Shown here: positions 1 to 8,103 of the stretch, piece after piece
Position numbering within the stretch: the stretch's first letter is position 1
Layout of the letters: the number at the start of each line of letters is the position of its first letter
NCBI GenBank assembly: GCA_012032425.1
Contig: JAAUQE010000007.1
Location: forward strand, 1-33,518
Length of the DNA: 33,518 nt
From: Leptolyngbya sp. RL_3_1
Lineage (GTDB): Bacteria; Cyanobacteriota; Cyanobacteriia; Phormidesmidales; Phormidesmidaceae
Direction: 5' to 3'
The notes under the pieces: model-generated
The model's input: the letters and a program-made list of their open reading frames with translations, nothing else
Database searches by the model: none
Told to the model about the DNA's origin: nothing
Position numbers and translations under genes: made by a program

Positions 1-196
1 GCTAATTGCCGGTCAAAAGTCGATCTCGGGTAGCCCCCTCGGTAGCCCCGCCACCACGCAAAAAATGCTGGACTTTGCCCAGCGCCACAGCATTGAGCCG
101 GTGATCGAAACCTATCCCTTTAGCCAAATCAATGAAGCTATGGAGCATCTCCACAGCGGCAAACCCCGCTATCGCATCGTCTTGACCCCAGACTAG
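1..196 (+). CDS. C-terminal end of a zinc-dependent alcohol dehydrogenase (partial)
   Basis: The window opens inside a reading frame (codons from base 2) that encodes about 64 residues and ends with TAG at 194-196. The tail contains GSPLGSPATTQKMLDFA and then PFSQINEAMEHLHSGKPRYR followed by IVL. This is the typical end of the NAD(P)-dependent medium-chain dehydrogenases of the YahK/cinnamyl-alcohol-dehydrogenase type, which oxidise alcohols or reduce aldehydes in the cytosol. The catalytic zinc ligands and the Rossmann glycine motif lie upstream of the window, so substrate class cannot be judged. The family call rests on this C-terminal signature alone. Confidence 0.7.
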   Translation, partial: LIAGQKSISGSPLGSPATTQKMLDFAQRHSIEPVIETYPFSQINEAMEHLHSGKPRYRIVLTPD

Positions 197-338
197 AAAA
201 TGAATCCTCGATGATCGCGATCACCCTGCCTTCTGGGGTGGGTGATCGTGACCCGTGGGAGTGATCACGGTCAATCTCCGTAATTTTCGGGATGATAAGC
301 TTGATACAGTTTCAGCCTGTCTCCAGGAGTCGGTACTA

Positions 339-509
339 ATGACCCCCAAGCCTCAAACCCAACCTCAGCCCCGGCCCTACCACTGGCGGCTACCGAAACC
401 TGAGAGTCAGGCCAAGCTCAAGCCGCTAGATTTTTCTGCTTTAGATAATTTGTTCGGCGATACCCAGGTCTTTCAAGAGCTAGATCGGGCCACAGCCCCG
501 CATCAGTAA
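339..509 (+). CDS. Small hypothetical protein, 56 residues
   Basis: The frame is open from base 255, but I place the start at ATG 339 because AGGAG at 325-329 sits nine bases upstream, whereas the earlier in-frame start has no ribosome binding site. The product is short, soluble and proline/glutamine-rich at its N-terminus (MTPKPQTQPQPRPYHW). It ends in a more ordered segment, FSALDNLFGDTQVFQELDRA. I do not recognise a domain. It lies about 60 bases upstream of rsmA on the same strand and could be co-transcribed with it. The good Shine-Dalgarno site argues for a real gene. Confidence 0.5.
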   Translation: MTPKPQTQPQPRPYHWRLPKPESQAKLKPLDFSALDNLFGDTQVFQELDRATAPHQ

Positions 510-571
510 TACCCTAGGCTTTTTTTGCATCGCGATCGCCCCCCTTTTCGCCATGGCGTTAAAATTGTTCT

Positions 572-1405
572 GTGATCTTCCAGGCTCGACCCCGCAAACG
601 CTTTGGCCAACACTGGCTTACCAGTGACAAGATTCTGCAACAGATTGTTGCCGCAGCCGATCTACAGCCGAGCGATCGCCTCTTAGAGATCGGTCCGGGC
701 ACCGGTCTACTCACCCAACGCCTCTTGGCCCAGGGGAATCCCATCGTCGCCGTGGAAATCGATCTAGATCTCTGTCGAAAGCTCCGCAGCCGCTTTCCCA
801 AAACCGATCGGCTGTTGCTCCTCCAGGGAGACATTCTGGCGCTAGACTTGCCCACCCTGCTAGCCGACCACGCCACCTTCCAAACCCCCAATAAGGTGGT
901 GGCGAATATTCCCTACTACATCACCGGGCCAATTTTAGAGCGATTGCTGGGCACCTTTGTGGTCCCCAATCCGGCCCCCTTTGACAGCATTGTCTTGCTG
1001 GTGCAGCAGGAAGTGGCCCAGCGGCTCTGCGCCCGACCAGGGACCAAAGCCTTTGGGGCGCTGACCGTGCGGGTGCAGTATTTGGCGGACTGTGAGCTGA
1101 TTTGTACCGTCCCGCCCAAAGCCTTTACCCCGCCCCCCAAGGTGACTTCGGCAGTGGTGCGTTTAACCCCTAGGGCATTTCCCGATCAGGCCGAGGATGT
1201 GAAGGTCTTGTCCCAGGTGGTCACCCAAGGGTTTTCGCAAAAGCGCAAAATGCTGCGTAACACCCTGTCATCGCTGCTAGATCGGGAGCAGGTTTTGGCC
1301 CATTTTAAGGCTTTAGCAATTGCCCCCAATGTCCGGGCCGAAGACCTCAGCGTCGCCACCTGGGTGGCATTGAGTAATAAGATTCTGAAGGAACGGCAGT
1401 CCTGA
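572..1405 (+). CDS. rsmA: 16S rRNA (adenine1518-N6/adenine1519-N6)-dimethyltransferase RsmA/KsgA
   Basis: A 277-residue protein starting at GTG 572, since no in-frame ATG lies upstream. It carries the SAM-binding motif EIGPGTG at residues 39-45, the acidic VEID end of strand 2 near 61-64, and the catalytic NIPYY motif at 112-116. These identify the KsgA/Dim1 family, which dimethylates two adjacent adenines in helix 45 of 16S rRNA late in 30S assembly. The start MIFQARPRKRFGQHWL matches the usual RKRFGQ(H/N)FL opening of the family, so the protein is complete. It is followed after 82 bases by ispE on the same strand; ksgA-ispE adjacency is common in cyanobacteria and suggests an operon. Confidence 0.96.
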   Translation: MIFQARPRKRFGQHWLTSDKILQQIVAAADLQPSDRLLEIGPGTGLLTQRLLAQGNPIVAVEIDLDLCRKLRSRFPKTDRLLLLQGDILALDLPTLLADHATFQTPNKVVANIPYYITGPILERLLGTFVVPNPAPFDSIVLLVQQEVAQRLCARPGTKAFGALTVRVQYLADCELICTVPPKAFTPPPKVTSAVVRLTPRAFPDQAEDVKVLSQVVTQGFSQKRKMLRNTLSSLLDREQVLAHFKALAIAPNVRAEDLSVATWVALSNKILKERQS

Positions 1406-1487
1406 ATCATTTCCCCTAGCAACCTCGGGGACGGTTTGCGGGTGTAAGGACCAGTGGGCAAGCAACCAGTGGGCAAGAGGATCGGGC

Positions 1488-2435
1488 ATGGGTTTGTACA
1501 AGTTGAGGGCTGCGGCCAAAATCAACCTCTATCTCGAAATTTTGGGGCACCGCTCCGATGGCTTCCATGAGCTGATCATGGTGATGCAAAGCCTGGATTT
1601 GGCGGATAGGGTTACGGTCAAAAGCCACGTCGGCTCAGGCATCTACCTGCATTGTGACCATCCCCAAGTACCCAAAGATCACACCAACCTGGCCTACCGG
1701 GCGGCGGCCCTAATGGCGCAGACCTTTCCCCAAGCGGCGGCCCACCATGGGGGGGTGGACATCACCATCGACAAAAAGATTCCGATTGGGGCAGGATTAG
1801 CTGGGGGCTCTGCTGATGCGGCAGCCACCCTGGTGGGAATTGATTTGCTCTGGCAGTTGGGCCTGACCCAGCAAGAACTCCAAGATCTGGGGGCACAACT
1901 GGGCTCGGATATTCCCTTTTGCATTAGCGGCGGCACGGCGTTAGCGACGGGTCGGGGGGAACAACTGGATACCCTGCATGGACTCACGGGCCTCTATGCA
2001 GTGCTGGGAAAATATAACAGTCTGTCAGTTTCGACCCCCTGGGCCTATCAAACCTATCGCGCTCAGTTTGGGGAGACCTATCTGGACCTCGCCACGATGG
2101 GAGCCGATCGCCGCGCCGCCATCCATTCTGGTCCGATGATGGGAGCGATCGCCCATCAAGACAGCGCCAAAATCGGTCAGCTCCTCCACAATGATTTAGA
2201 AAAAGTCGTCTTGCCCGCCCACCCAGCCGTCACCGAACTCAAGACAGCAATGTCCCAAGCAGGAGGATTGGGGACGCTAATGTCCGGGTCGGGACCCACA
2301 GTCTTTACCCTCACCCAGACACAGTCCGAGGCCGAAGCGATCGCCCAGCAGGTGAAAGCGCACCTCCCGGATCCGGACTTGGGGCTCTGGGTGACGCAGT
2401 TTGCGCCGATTGGGGTGCAGTTGATGCCTGCTTAG
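1488..2435 (+). CDS. ispE: 4-diphosphocytidyl-2-C-methyl-D-erythritol kinase IspE
   Basis: A 315-residue GHMP-family kinase of the MEP isoprenoid pathway. It phosphorylates CDP-methylerythritol with ATP, upstream of carotenoids, the phytol chain of chlorophyll and quinones. Visible motifs are the KINLYL opening with the conserved lysine at residue 11, the ATP-binding loop PIGAGLAGGSADAAA at about 99-113, and catalytic Asp141 in QLGSDIPFC. A third GHMP motif, LMSGSGPTVF, lies near the C-terminus. ATG 1488 has AGAGGA at 1476-1481, six bases upstream. A 12-base direct repeat (CCAGTGGGCAAG at 1451-1462 and 1466-1477) lies just before the start; it looks incidental. The gene is intact. Confidence 0.96.
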   Translation: MGLYKLRAAAKINLYLEILGHRSDGFHELIMVMQSLDLADRVTVKSHVGSGIYLHCDHPQVPKDHTNLAYRAAALMAQTFPQAAAHHGGVDITIDKKIPIGAGLAGGSADAAATLVGIDLLWQLGLTQQELQDLGAQLGSDIPFCISGGTALATGRGEQLDTLHGLTGLYAVLGKYNSLSVSTPWAYQTYRAQFGETYLDLATMGADRRAAIHSGPMMGAIAHQDSAKIGQLLHNDLEKVVLPAHPAVTELKTAMSQAGGLGTLMSGSGPTVFTLTQTQSEAEAIAQQVKAHLPDPDLGLWVTQFAPIGVQLMPA

Positions 2436-2448
2436 GACGTGCAACATA

Positions 2449-2522
2449 TCACGCTGGCTGAGCGGAGTCGAAGCCAGATTCCCCGCAAAAGTCCCCTTCG
2501 ACTCCGCTCAGGGGACAGTTAC
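2449..2522 (+). repeat. 74-bp dispersed palindromic element, copy 1
   Basis: This segment between ispE and the DUF3531 gene matches, in reverse complement, 18767-18840 with four mismatches over 74 bases. It contains perfect 16-base inverted arms, CTGAGCGGAGTCGAAG at 2458-2473 and CTTCGACTCCGCTCAG at 2496-2511, separated by 22 bases. It can therefore fold as a hairpin in DNA or RNA. It resembles a REP or MITE-like non-coding element; no transposase is nearby. Confidence 0.85.
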
Positions 2523-2533
2523 CCCGTACCACC

Positions 2534-2989
2534 ATGCAGGTTCAGTTCCGCGAGTGCGATTTTTTCAATATTTGGATCTGGCTCCGCTTTATCACCACCC
2601 CCTCTCCCATGGAGCAGCAATATATCGAAGAAATCTTCGACTCCTGGTTTTTTCTAGGGAAACTAGGGGGCTTTAATGCCGAGAATCTTCAGGTGCAGGA
2701 TGCGGGCTTAGAGCTGAGCTACATGCCCTATCGGGAAACGGATGAGAGCGATATCTTGGTCTCGCTAATGCACAACATGGGGGAGCTGGAATACCAGGGG
2801 GTCTGGGCGCGATGCTGGTTTGACCTAGGCACGACGGACGCAATCGCCCTGGATATTTTGATCAATGCCCTTCAGCAATTTAGCCAGGACTACGTGGCCG
2901 TCGAGGAGCTGATTATCGGCGGCGAAAATCCTGATTGGCCGATCCCCGACAACCGTCGTGCTGACTTTATCGAGGACACCGATGCGTAG
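2534..2989 (+). CDS. DUF3531 family protein
   Basis: A 151-residue soluble protein starting MQVQFRECDFFNIWIW. The central stretch EEIFDSWFFLGKLGGFNAEN, then ARCWFDLGTTDAIALD, then ELIIGGENPDWPIPD, is what I know as DUF3531, a family of cyanobacteria and plastid-bearing plants with no assigned biochemical role. Length and ends look complete. It follows ispE by about 100 bases, but the gap is filled by the 74-bp repeat element, which could separate the transcripts. I see no catalytic motif, signal peptide or membrane segment, and I do not assign a function. Confidence 0.85.
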   Translation: MQVQFRECDFFNIWIWLRFITTPSPMEQQYIEEIFDSWFFLGKLGGFNAENLQVQDAGLELSYMPYRETDESDILVSLMHNMGELEYQGVWARCWFDLGTTDAIALDILINALQQFSQDYVAVEELIIGGENPDWPIPDNRRADFIEDTDA

Positions 2990-3101
2990 GGTTTGTAGCA
3001 GCCATGCCAGGATTTCCTGAAGCCAGCAGCGGTGATGGGGAGTTGGGGAGCCAGCACAAGTGTCTTAGGACTGAGGATTTAATAACTCCGCAATTCTTGC
3101 T

Positions 3102-3148
3102 CCCTCTCCCTTTCTTGAATGCCCCTTGGGCTATAGGTTGGGAGAGGG
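3102..3148. repeat. REP-like nested hairpin
   Basis: CCCTCTCCC at 3102-3110 pairs perfectly with GGGAGAGGG at 3140-3148. Inside the loop GCCC (3121-3124) pairs with GGGC (3128-3131). It lies between two convergent genes (DUF3531 and the DsbA-like gene) and could also serve as a terminator. Similar CCCTCTCC/GGAGAGGG elements occur at 18991-19035 and 28880-28921, so I treat it as a dispersed repeat. Confidence 0.65.
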
Positions 3149-3186
3149 CTGGGTGAGCATTCCGGATCTTATTCAGTTTGCGTTCC

Positions 3187-3966
3187 TTAAGGTTGAGCAT
3201 CGTTGAAGGCTTTCAACCGGATTAAAGCCTCTGAAAAGAGTTCAGCAGGGAGCGCTCCTGGCAGCAACAGCTCACCCATCAGAAAGGTCGGGGTGCTGGT
3301 GAGCCGGAGTTCTTGGGCTAAGGCCAAATCTTGGGCGATCGCCGCATTGGCCCCCTCGCTGGCGCGATCGCGATTGAACTGCTCCAGATCCAACTTGAGA
3401 GCCTGGGCGAGTTCCAGATACAGATCTTCCCCTAACTCCGTCTGGCGGGCAAAGAGGGCATCGTGATAGGGCCAAAACTGGCCCTGCTGCTGAGCCGCCC
3501 AAGCGGCTTGGGCCGCCGGAATCGCCTCGGGGTGAATCTGGGCTAAGGGCAAATGCTTGTAAACCAACAGCACCTCATCCTCCGCCTCCGCCAAGAAGGT
3601 CTCGACTTCGGTCGTAGCCTGGGCACAGAACGGACATTGAAAGTCCGAAAACTCCAACATCACAATGTCGGCGTCGGGATTGCCTCGGGTGGGAGAGTTG
3701 GCCACGAGGACCTCACGGTCTAGGTCCGCCAACACATCACTCACATGCTGTTGGTGAACCCGCAAATCGGTGGGGCCTTCAGCCGCTGGGGCCGCAGTGT
3801 CTGTATCGGCAGTAGGAGCCGCAGTTTCCTCTGCCGCTTCCTTGCCACCAGGCATCTCGCTCCAAAACGCCATTAGAGACCAAGCAAAGGCGATCGCAAC
3901 GCCCCCTAAAGCCCCTATCCCCAAGGTCTTAGCCCACTTGATTGTCCGACCAGAAGACTCATCCAT
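3187..3966 (-). CDS. Membrane-anchored DsbA-family thiol oxidoreductase
   Basis: A 259-residue protein with a single N-terminal hydrophobic segment (about residues 13-35, no cleavage site evident). A low-complexity Ala/Glu/Thr linker (about 43-65) and a thioredoxin-fold domain follow. The active-site motif is CPFC at 111-114 in MLEFSDFQCPFCAQ, and a TSTPTFL segment supplies the cis-proline loop. This is the DsbA/BdbD/'thioredoxin_4' pattern, which oxidises or isomerises cysteines of exported proteins; an anchored domain facing the periplasm or thylakoid lumen is expected. It is transcribed divergently from the ABA4-like gene with only about 61 bases between starts, so both promoters must lie there. 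Its substrate is unknown. Confidence 0.88.
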   Translation of the reverse strand: MDESSGRTIKWAKTLGIGALGGVAIAFAWSLMAFWSEMPGGKEAAEETAAPTADTDTAAPAAEGPTDLRVHQQHVSDVLADLDREVLVANSPTRGNPDADIVMLEFSDFQCPFCAQATTEVETFLAEAEDEVLLVYKHLPLAQIHPEAIPAAQAAWAAQQQGQFWPYHDALFARQTELGEDLYLELAQALKLDLEQFNRDRASEGANAAIAQDLALAQELRLTSTPTFLMGELLLPGALPAELFSEALIRLKAFNDAQP

Positions 3967-4027
3967 AGAACAGATAAGGTTAATATTTCTTTAGCTATTG
4001 TGACATTGATTTCTATAGGCCCAGCCC

Positions 4028-4516
4028 ATGCACCCTTCCCCTGCGCTACTCGACCTGATCTTTAACGGTGCCAATCTCTTTGTGCTGCCCTTTTGGGGAT
4101 TGATGGTGCTGCTCCCCAATTGGTCCGTGACCCGGCGGGTGATGGATTCCTATCTGCCTTACGTTGCTTTGGCCGGACTTTACGTCTACCTCTTTGTCAC
4201 CCTTGATCAGTCAGTTTTAGCGGCGTTTTCAGACCCGGAACTGTCCCTGAGCGGATTGGCCGGGATGTTTGCCAATAGCCAGGTGATGGCCACCGGTTGG
4301 GTCCACTTTGTGGTGATGGATCTGTTTGTGGGCCGCTGGATTTATCTCCAGGGGCAAGCCGAAGGCATCTTCACCCGCCACTCCCTAGCCCTCTGCTTGT
4401 TTGCGGGACCGATCGGGTTGCTAACCCACCTGACCACGGCTTTTATCACCCAAACTTTTTTCCGCAAGGGTGAGGCCACCCAAGAAACTGCGGAAGCGAC
4501 ACCGGTTTCAAGCTAA
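4028..4516 (+). CDS. ABA4-like membrane protein (DUF4281)
   Basis: A 162-residue integral membrane protein with about four hydrophobic helices (roughly residues 12-28, 40-60, 85-105 and 115-140). The motif GWVHFVVMDLFVGRWIY and the tail LALCLFAGPIGLLTHLTT are characteristic of the DUF4281/ABA4-like family. In plants ABA4 is required for neoxanthin formation from violaxanthin. The role of cyanobacterial members is not settled, so I do not assign a reaction. The C-terminal 15 residues are polar and probably disordered. No strong Shine-Dalgarno site precedes ATG 4028. Confidence 0.8.
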   Translation: MHPSPALLDLIFNGANLFVLPFWGLMVLLPNWSVTRRVMDSYLPYVALAGLYVYLFVTLDQSVLAAFSDPELSLSGLAGMFANSQVMATGWVHFVVMDLFVGRWIYLQGQAEGIFTRHSLALCLFAGPIGLLTHLTTAFITQTFFRKGEATQETAEATPVSS

Positions 4517-4612
4517 ATTGACAGTCGGATGGGGCGATACAACTAAACCCACCCGATGGGCACTCTGCCTAGGCGGGGATTGACGACGAATTTGATTCTG
4601 AGGGGTTCTGTA

Positions 4613-6279
4613 ATGGTTTCATTGGGATGGTTTCAAGGCTGGAAAGGGCTACGTCGCCCCTGGAGATCGCTGCTGCAATTTGCCACCCTCTTTAGCCTTT
4701 GCTTGGCTTTAGTGGTGGGCTGTGGTGGCTCGGCCCCTGAGGATGGCACTGGGGGAACAGGCAGCGCACCCACCAGCAACCGCGTCACCATCGGCACCAC
4801 GTTGACCGCCCGCACCCTTGACCCTGCTGACGCCTACGAGATTTTCCCCGGCATTCTGCTGCACAACCTCGGCGATCAGCTCTATGCCTACGAACCGGGC
4901 AGCACCGAGCTGATTCCCCAACTGGCCACCGAGCTGCCCACCGTCAGTGATGATGGCCTGGTCTACACCATTCCCCTGCGGGAGGATGTCACCTTCCACG
5001 ACGGCACCAACTTCAACGCCGAGCGATGGCCTTCTCGATCCAGCGATTTATGGATAACGGCGGTCGCCCCGCTTTCCTGCTGTCCGAAAAGATCGACGCG
5101 GTAGAAGCGACGGGAGACTACGAACTCACCCTCACCCTCAAAACGCCCTTCGCCGCTTTTCCCTCCCTGCTGACCTTTTGGGGGGTGACGCCGGTCCCAG
5201 CCGCAGACTATGAGATTGCCGAAGGCAGCTTCGTGCCGGACAGCTTTATCGGCACCGGCCCCTACAAGCTGGCCAGCTTTAGCAGTGACGCCATCAAGCT
5301 GGATGTCAATGAAGACTACTGGGGTGAAGCCCCTGCCAATGAAGGTATCGACATTCAGATTTTCACCAGCGCCGCTAACCTCTACAACACCTTTAAGACG
5401 GGCGGTGTGGACGTGGCCTACCAAACCCTAGACCCCGACCAGATCGCCAGCCTAGAGCGAGAAGCCGATGCAGGGGGTTGGCAGGTGATCGAAGCGGGGA
5501 CGACGGTGGTCAACTACATGAGCTTGAACCAGAAGATCGAGCCGCTAAATGATGTGCGGGTGCGGCAGGCGATCGCCGCCATGATTGACCGGCCCCTAGT
5601 GAATGAGCGGGTCTTTCAAGGGCAAGCGGAAGCCCTCTACAGCCTGATTCCCACCAGCTTTGACGCCTATGAACCAGTGATGCAAAGCCCCAACGGGGAC
5701 GGTGATTTTGAGACCGCCCGCGCCCTGCTAGAGGAAGCCGGTTTCTCGGAGGAAAACCCCTTTACGTTTGAGATTTGGTACCCCTCGGCCTCAACGACGC
5801 GATCGGTGGTGGCGAACACCCTAAAGGAATCCTTTGAAGCGGGTTTACCGGGTCTGGTGACGGTGGAAGTGCAAACTGCTGAGAGCGCCACCCTCTGGGG
5901 AAATATCTCTGACGGCATCTATCCCTCGGTGTTGGCAAACTGGTACCCGGACTACTACGACGTGGATACCTTCATCCAGCCGTTTTTGAGCTGCGACCAG
6001 GGTTCTGAGGCCACCCTCTGTGAGGAGGGGGCCAGTCAGAGCAATGGTTCGTTCTATTACAGCGAAAAGGCCAATGAGCTGATTGCGGCCCAGCGGGCGG
6101 AGCAGGATCCGGCGGCGCGGGATGCGATCGTCGGGGAGATTCAGACGCTGCTAAAAGAAGACGTGCCCTACATTCCCCTGTGGCAGAACAAGGATTATGT
6201 GTTTGCCCAGGATGGCGTTGATGGGGTGGCGATTCAGCCGACTCAGCAGTTCCTGTTATGGCAAATTGGTAAGGGATAG
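4613..6279 (+). CDS. Family-5 ABC transporter substrate-binding lipoprotein (frameshifted in this sequence)
   Basis: Two frames together encode one extracytoplasmic solute-binding protein of the DppA/OppA/NikA family (SBP_bac_5), which typically binds peptides, nickel or glutathione. ATG 4613 is preferred over an upstream start at 4556 because AGGGG at 4601-4605 lies seven bases before it. A signal peptide ending in a lipobox (LVVGC) then directs lipoprotein anchoring. The N-terminal frame reads through FHDGTNFNAE, and the product resumes at AMAFSIQRFMDNGG in another frame. One missing G at 5021-5025 (GAGGCGATGG read as GAGCGATGG) restores a 555-residue protein. No ABC permease or ATPase for peptides is adjacent, so its partners must be encoded elsewhere. 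The substrate is undetermined. Confidence 0.88.
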
Positions 6280-6344
6280 TTGCGCCGATTGACCCCAGCT
6301 GTATTGGGGATCAGTGACCACCCCAGGATCGCGACCCTTACGAA

Positions 6345-6371
6345 TACTTGTTGCCCTTTGGAGAACAAGTA
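6345..6371. terminator. Inverted repeat between convergent genes, possible terminator
   Basis: TACTTGTT at 6345-6352 pairs perfectly with AACAAGTA at 6364-6371 around an 11-base loop. It lies between the 3' ends of the substrate-binding protein gene and the Uma2 gene, which converge. There is no clean T-tract immediately after the stem on the plus strand, so termination is only inferred from position. Confidence 0.35.
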
Positions 6372-6381
6372 ATCATCGCGC

Positions 6382-6948
6382 CTAAATAAAAAAGCGACGT
6401 ATGGGGCTGGAAAGTCCTGGCAGCAGGGGTGAGGTGAGCTGATCATCAGCGAGCAGGGTCGCAACCAAGCCTAACTGTCCCTGGCCTCGGCGATAGACCT
6501 CTAACCGCTGGGTAAAGCGATCCACAATCCAGTATTCCTGCACGCCTTGAATGGAATACAGCTTTAACTTGGCTTCTCGGTCCCGGCGAATATTGACTTC
6601 CCCTGGGGAGATGACTTCGACGATTAGCTCGGGAAAACCGGTCAGATGTCCGGCGTCGTCTTCGAGCTGTACCAGACGTGCCGTACTCACCCAAACCACA
6701 TCGGGGATGACGTTGTCGGCATCGGAAGGAATAATGCCCGGTGCCAGAATCGATTCCCCTAAGCCGGACTCCTCTGACCAAGCATCCAAGACTGCGAAGA
6801 TTTTGCCGCTGATCTGTTGATGCTTGCGATGGGGGGAACGGGTCACAAACAGTTCTCCATTGATCAGCTCGTAACGGGTACCTTCGCTCTGGGGCAACAC
6901 TTCCAGGTCCCGTACGGTCCATCGCACTTGTTCAACGGTTTGGCTCAT
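6382..6948 (-). CDS. Uma2 family (DUF820) predicted restriction-endonuclease-fold protein
   Basis: A 188-residue protein with the Uma2 order of motifs. The segment RYELINGELFV comes first. NVIPDVVWVS supplies the PD of a PD-(D/E)XK core, FPELIVEVISPGE the E-x-x, and REAKLKLYSIQGVQEYWIVD the conserved lysine and the YxxxGVxEYWIVD signature. These proteins are strongly expanded in cyanobacteria. The fold predicts a nuclease, but no physiological substrate is established. It is a single-gene unit on the minus strand. Length and ends are normal for the family. Confidence 0.92.
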   Translation of the reverse strand: MSQTVEQVRWTVRDLEVLPQSEGTRYELINGELFVTRSPHRKHQQISGKIFAVLDAWSEESGLGESILAPGIIPSDADNVIPDVVWVSTARLVQLEDDAGHLTGFPELIVEVISPGEVNIRRDREAKLKLYSIQGVQEYWIVDRFTQRLEVYRRGQGQLGLVATLLADDQLTSPLLPGLSSPIRRFFI

Positions 6949-7081
6949 GGCTCATTTCTGCGAGAAGGGTTAAACCGAGACGCTATGAATCGATTGTATC
7001 GATCCTGACAAGGGGTGCTGCCGTGATAGTCAGCTTAAAGTTAGGGACCAAGATCAACCCGTCCGAGGTCTTGCAGCAGCC

Positions 7082-7249
7082 ATGACCGAGCCAACCCCGA
7101 TCGCACCTAGCCAATACCGCATTGCTTTAGGCTTCGCCGGGTTTATGGCCATTGGCACCTATGTGCCGTTGGTGATGGGTTTAGTGTTTTTGCCCTCAGG
7201 GATCGTGTTTTTGATGCTGATGTTTCGGGTCAAACCAGCCGAGAGCTAA
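7082..7249 (+). CDS. Small hydrophobic membrane protein, 55 residues
   Basis: ATG 7082 opens a 55-codon frame ending at TAA 7247-7249. After a short polar start (MTEPTPIAPSQYR) the sequence has two hydrophobic stretches, IALGFAGFMAIGTYVPLVMG and LVFLPSGIVFLMLMF, consistent with a two-helix membrane hairpin with a basic/polar tail. Such small proteins are common in cyanobacteria, but I do not recognise the family. There is no good Shine-Dalgarno site at the ideal distance (GAGG lies about 20 bases upstream), which lowers confidence. It lies alone on the plus strand between two minus-strand genes. Confidence 0.5.
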   Translation: MTEPTPIAPSQYRIALGFAGFMAIGTYVPLVMGLVFLPSGIVFLMLMFRVKPAES

Positions 7250-7266
7250 CGGTATCGTTTGGGTCA

Positions 7267-7896
7267 CTAATTCAGGATTTTCTCCAGTTCAATCATCAAA
7301 GCTGGAAGGTCATCTGTCACCGTTGACCAGACGATATCTTCATCCACATTGAGATAGTCGTGGACAACTTTGCTCCGCATCCCCACGATGCCTTTCCAGG
7401 GAATTTGGGGATAAGCTGCTCGAAAGTCACGGGATACGCGACGGGCAGATTCACCAATAATCTGGATCAGATGGGTTAAGGCAAGACGCAGGGTTTCGTT
7501 ATGATCAAATTCTTCTCGACTCACGCCATCAACCAAATTCAGGGCCTTGTGGGCGGTATCAATCATGTGGCCTAGATACACCTGATCATCTTTTGCGTCA
7601 TAGCAAACCTCTGCTGTGGCAAGCACATTGTCGCGGATGCGATGGTTGAGAAATTTTGGCGTGACTAAATCAATGGGGCGATGATCCAATAGCGCAGAGA
7701 GTTCTTCTTGAATATCGTGGAGTCTGAGAAAGCCGGGGGTAAAGCCAGCCTCAAACTCTACCAGAATGTCGATATCGCTATTGGGGGTAAAGTCGTCGCG
7801 CAAGACTGAACCAAAGAGTGACAGTTTAGTAATGTGCCGCTGCTGACAAAGAACGGCGATTTTCGCGGTGGGAATATTGATATTTACGAGCTTCAT
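7267..7896 (-). CDS. MntA-like nucleotidyltransferase antitoxin and HepT-like HEPN toxin, read as one ORF
   Basis: As sequenced, one frame encodes 209 residues. Residues 1 to about 100 are a minimal nucleotidyltransferase with the GS-x10-DxD motif (G29 S30, D41, D43). Residues about 102-209 are a HepT/HEPN domain with the RNase and modification motif R-x4-H-x-Y (RSKVVHDY). In the known MntA-HepT modules MntA AMPylates that tyrosine and silences the HepT ribonuclease. The two are normally separate, overlapping genes. Here a single extra A in the A4 run (7591-7594, minus strand) would end MntA with a TGA at 7588-7586 after 103 residues. It would also start HepT at the ATG at 7601-7599 with 111 residues, exactly the usual layout. 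The fusion is therefore probably a one-base deletion artefact. GGGAG upstream of ATG 7896 fixes the start; a longer in-frame extension to 8076 lacks support. Confidence 0.88.
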   Translation of the reverse strand: MKLVNINIPTAKIAVLCQQRHITKLSLFGSVLRDDFTPNSDIDILVEFEAGFTPGFLRLHDIQEELSALLDHRPIDLVTPKFLNHRIRDNVLATAEVCYDAKDDQVYLGHMIDTAHKALNLVDGVSREEFDHNETLRLALTHLIQIIGESARRVSRDFRAAYPQIPWKGIVGMRSKVVHDYLNVDEDIVWSTVTDDLPALMIELEKILN

Positions 7897-8103
7897 TTGA
7901 AATTCACTCCCAAGATTTAGATCGCCTGCCGCAGGCCATCGCCCTGCAATCCCCCCAGCCACACCACCTGATTTTGGATGGTCTGCGGCAAGTAGGAAAA
8001 GGGCCTGGTCTATCAGCAGACTGGGCACGGGGTTGGGATCACCATCCATGCCCGATCCTAAGCGATGCGGCTGCAACCACTCAGCTCCGCCATTTCCACA
8101 ATG

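Noticed and set aside
255-338. N-terminal extension of the small hypothetical before ATG 339
   Set aside because: No ribosome binding site at 255, while AGGAG sits at the right distance before ATG 339.
1451-1477. 12-base direct repeat before ispE
   Set aside because: Only two copies with no wider pattern; likely chance or a small local duplication.
7897-8076. Upstream extension of the MntA-HepT frame
   Set aside because: GGGAG precedes ATG 7896 at a good distance and the family starts there; the extension is Gly/Pro/Asp-rich and unrelated.
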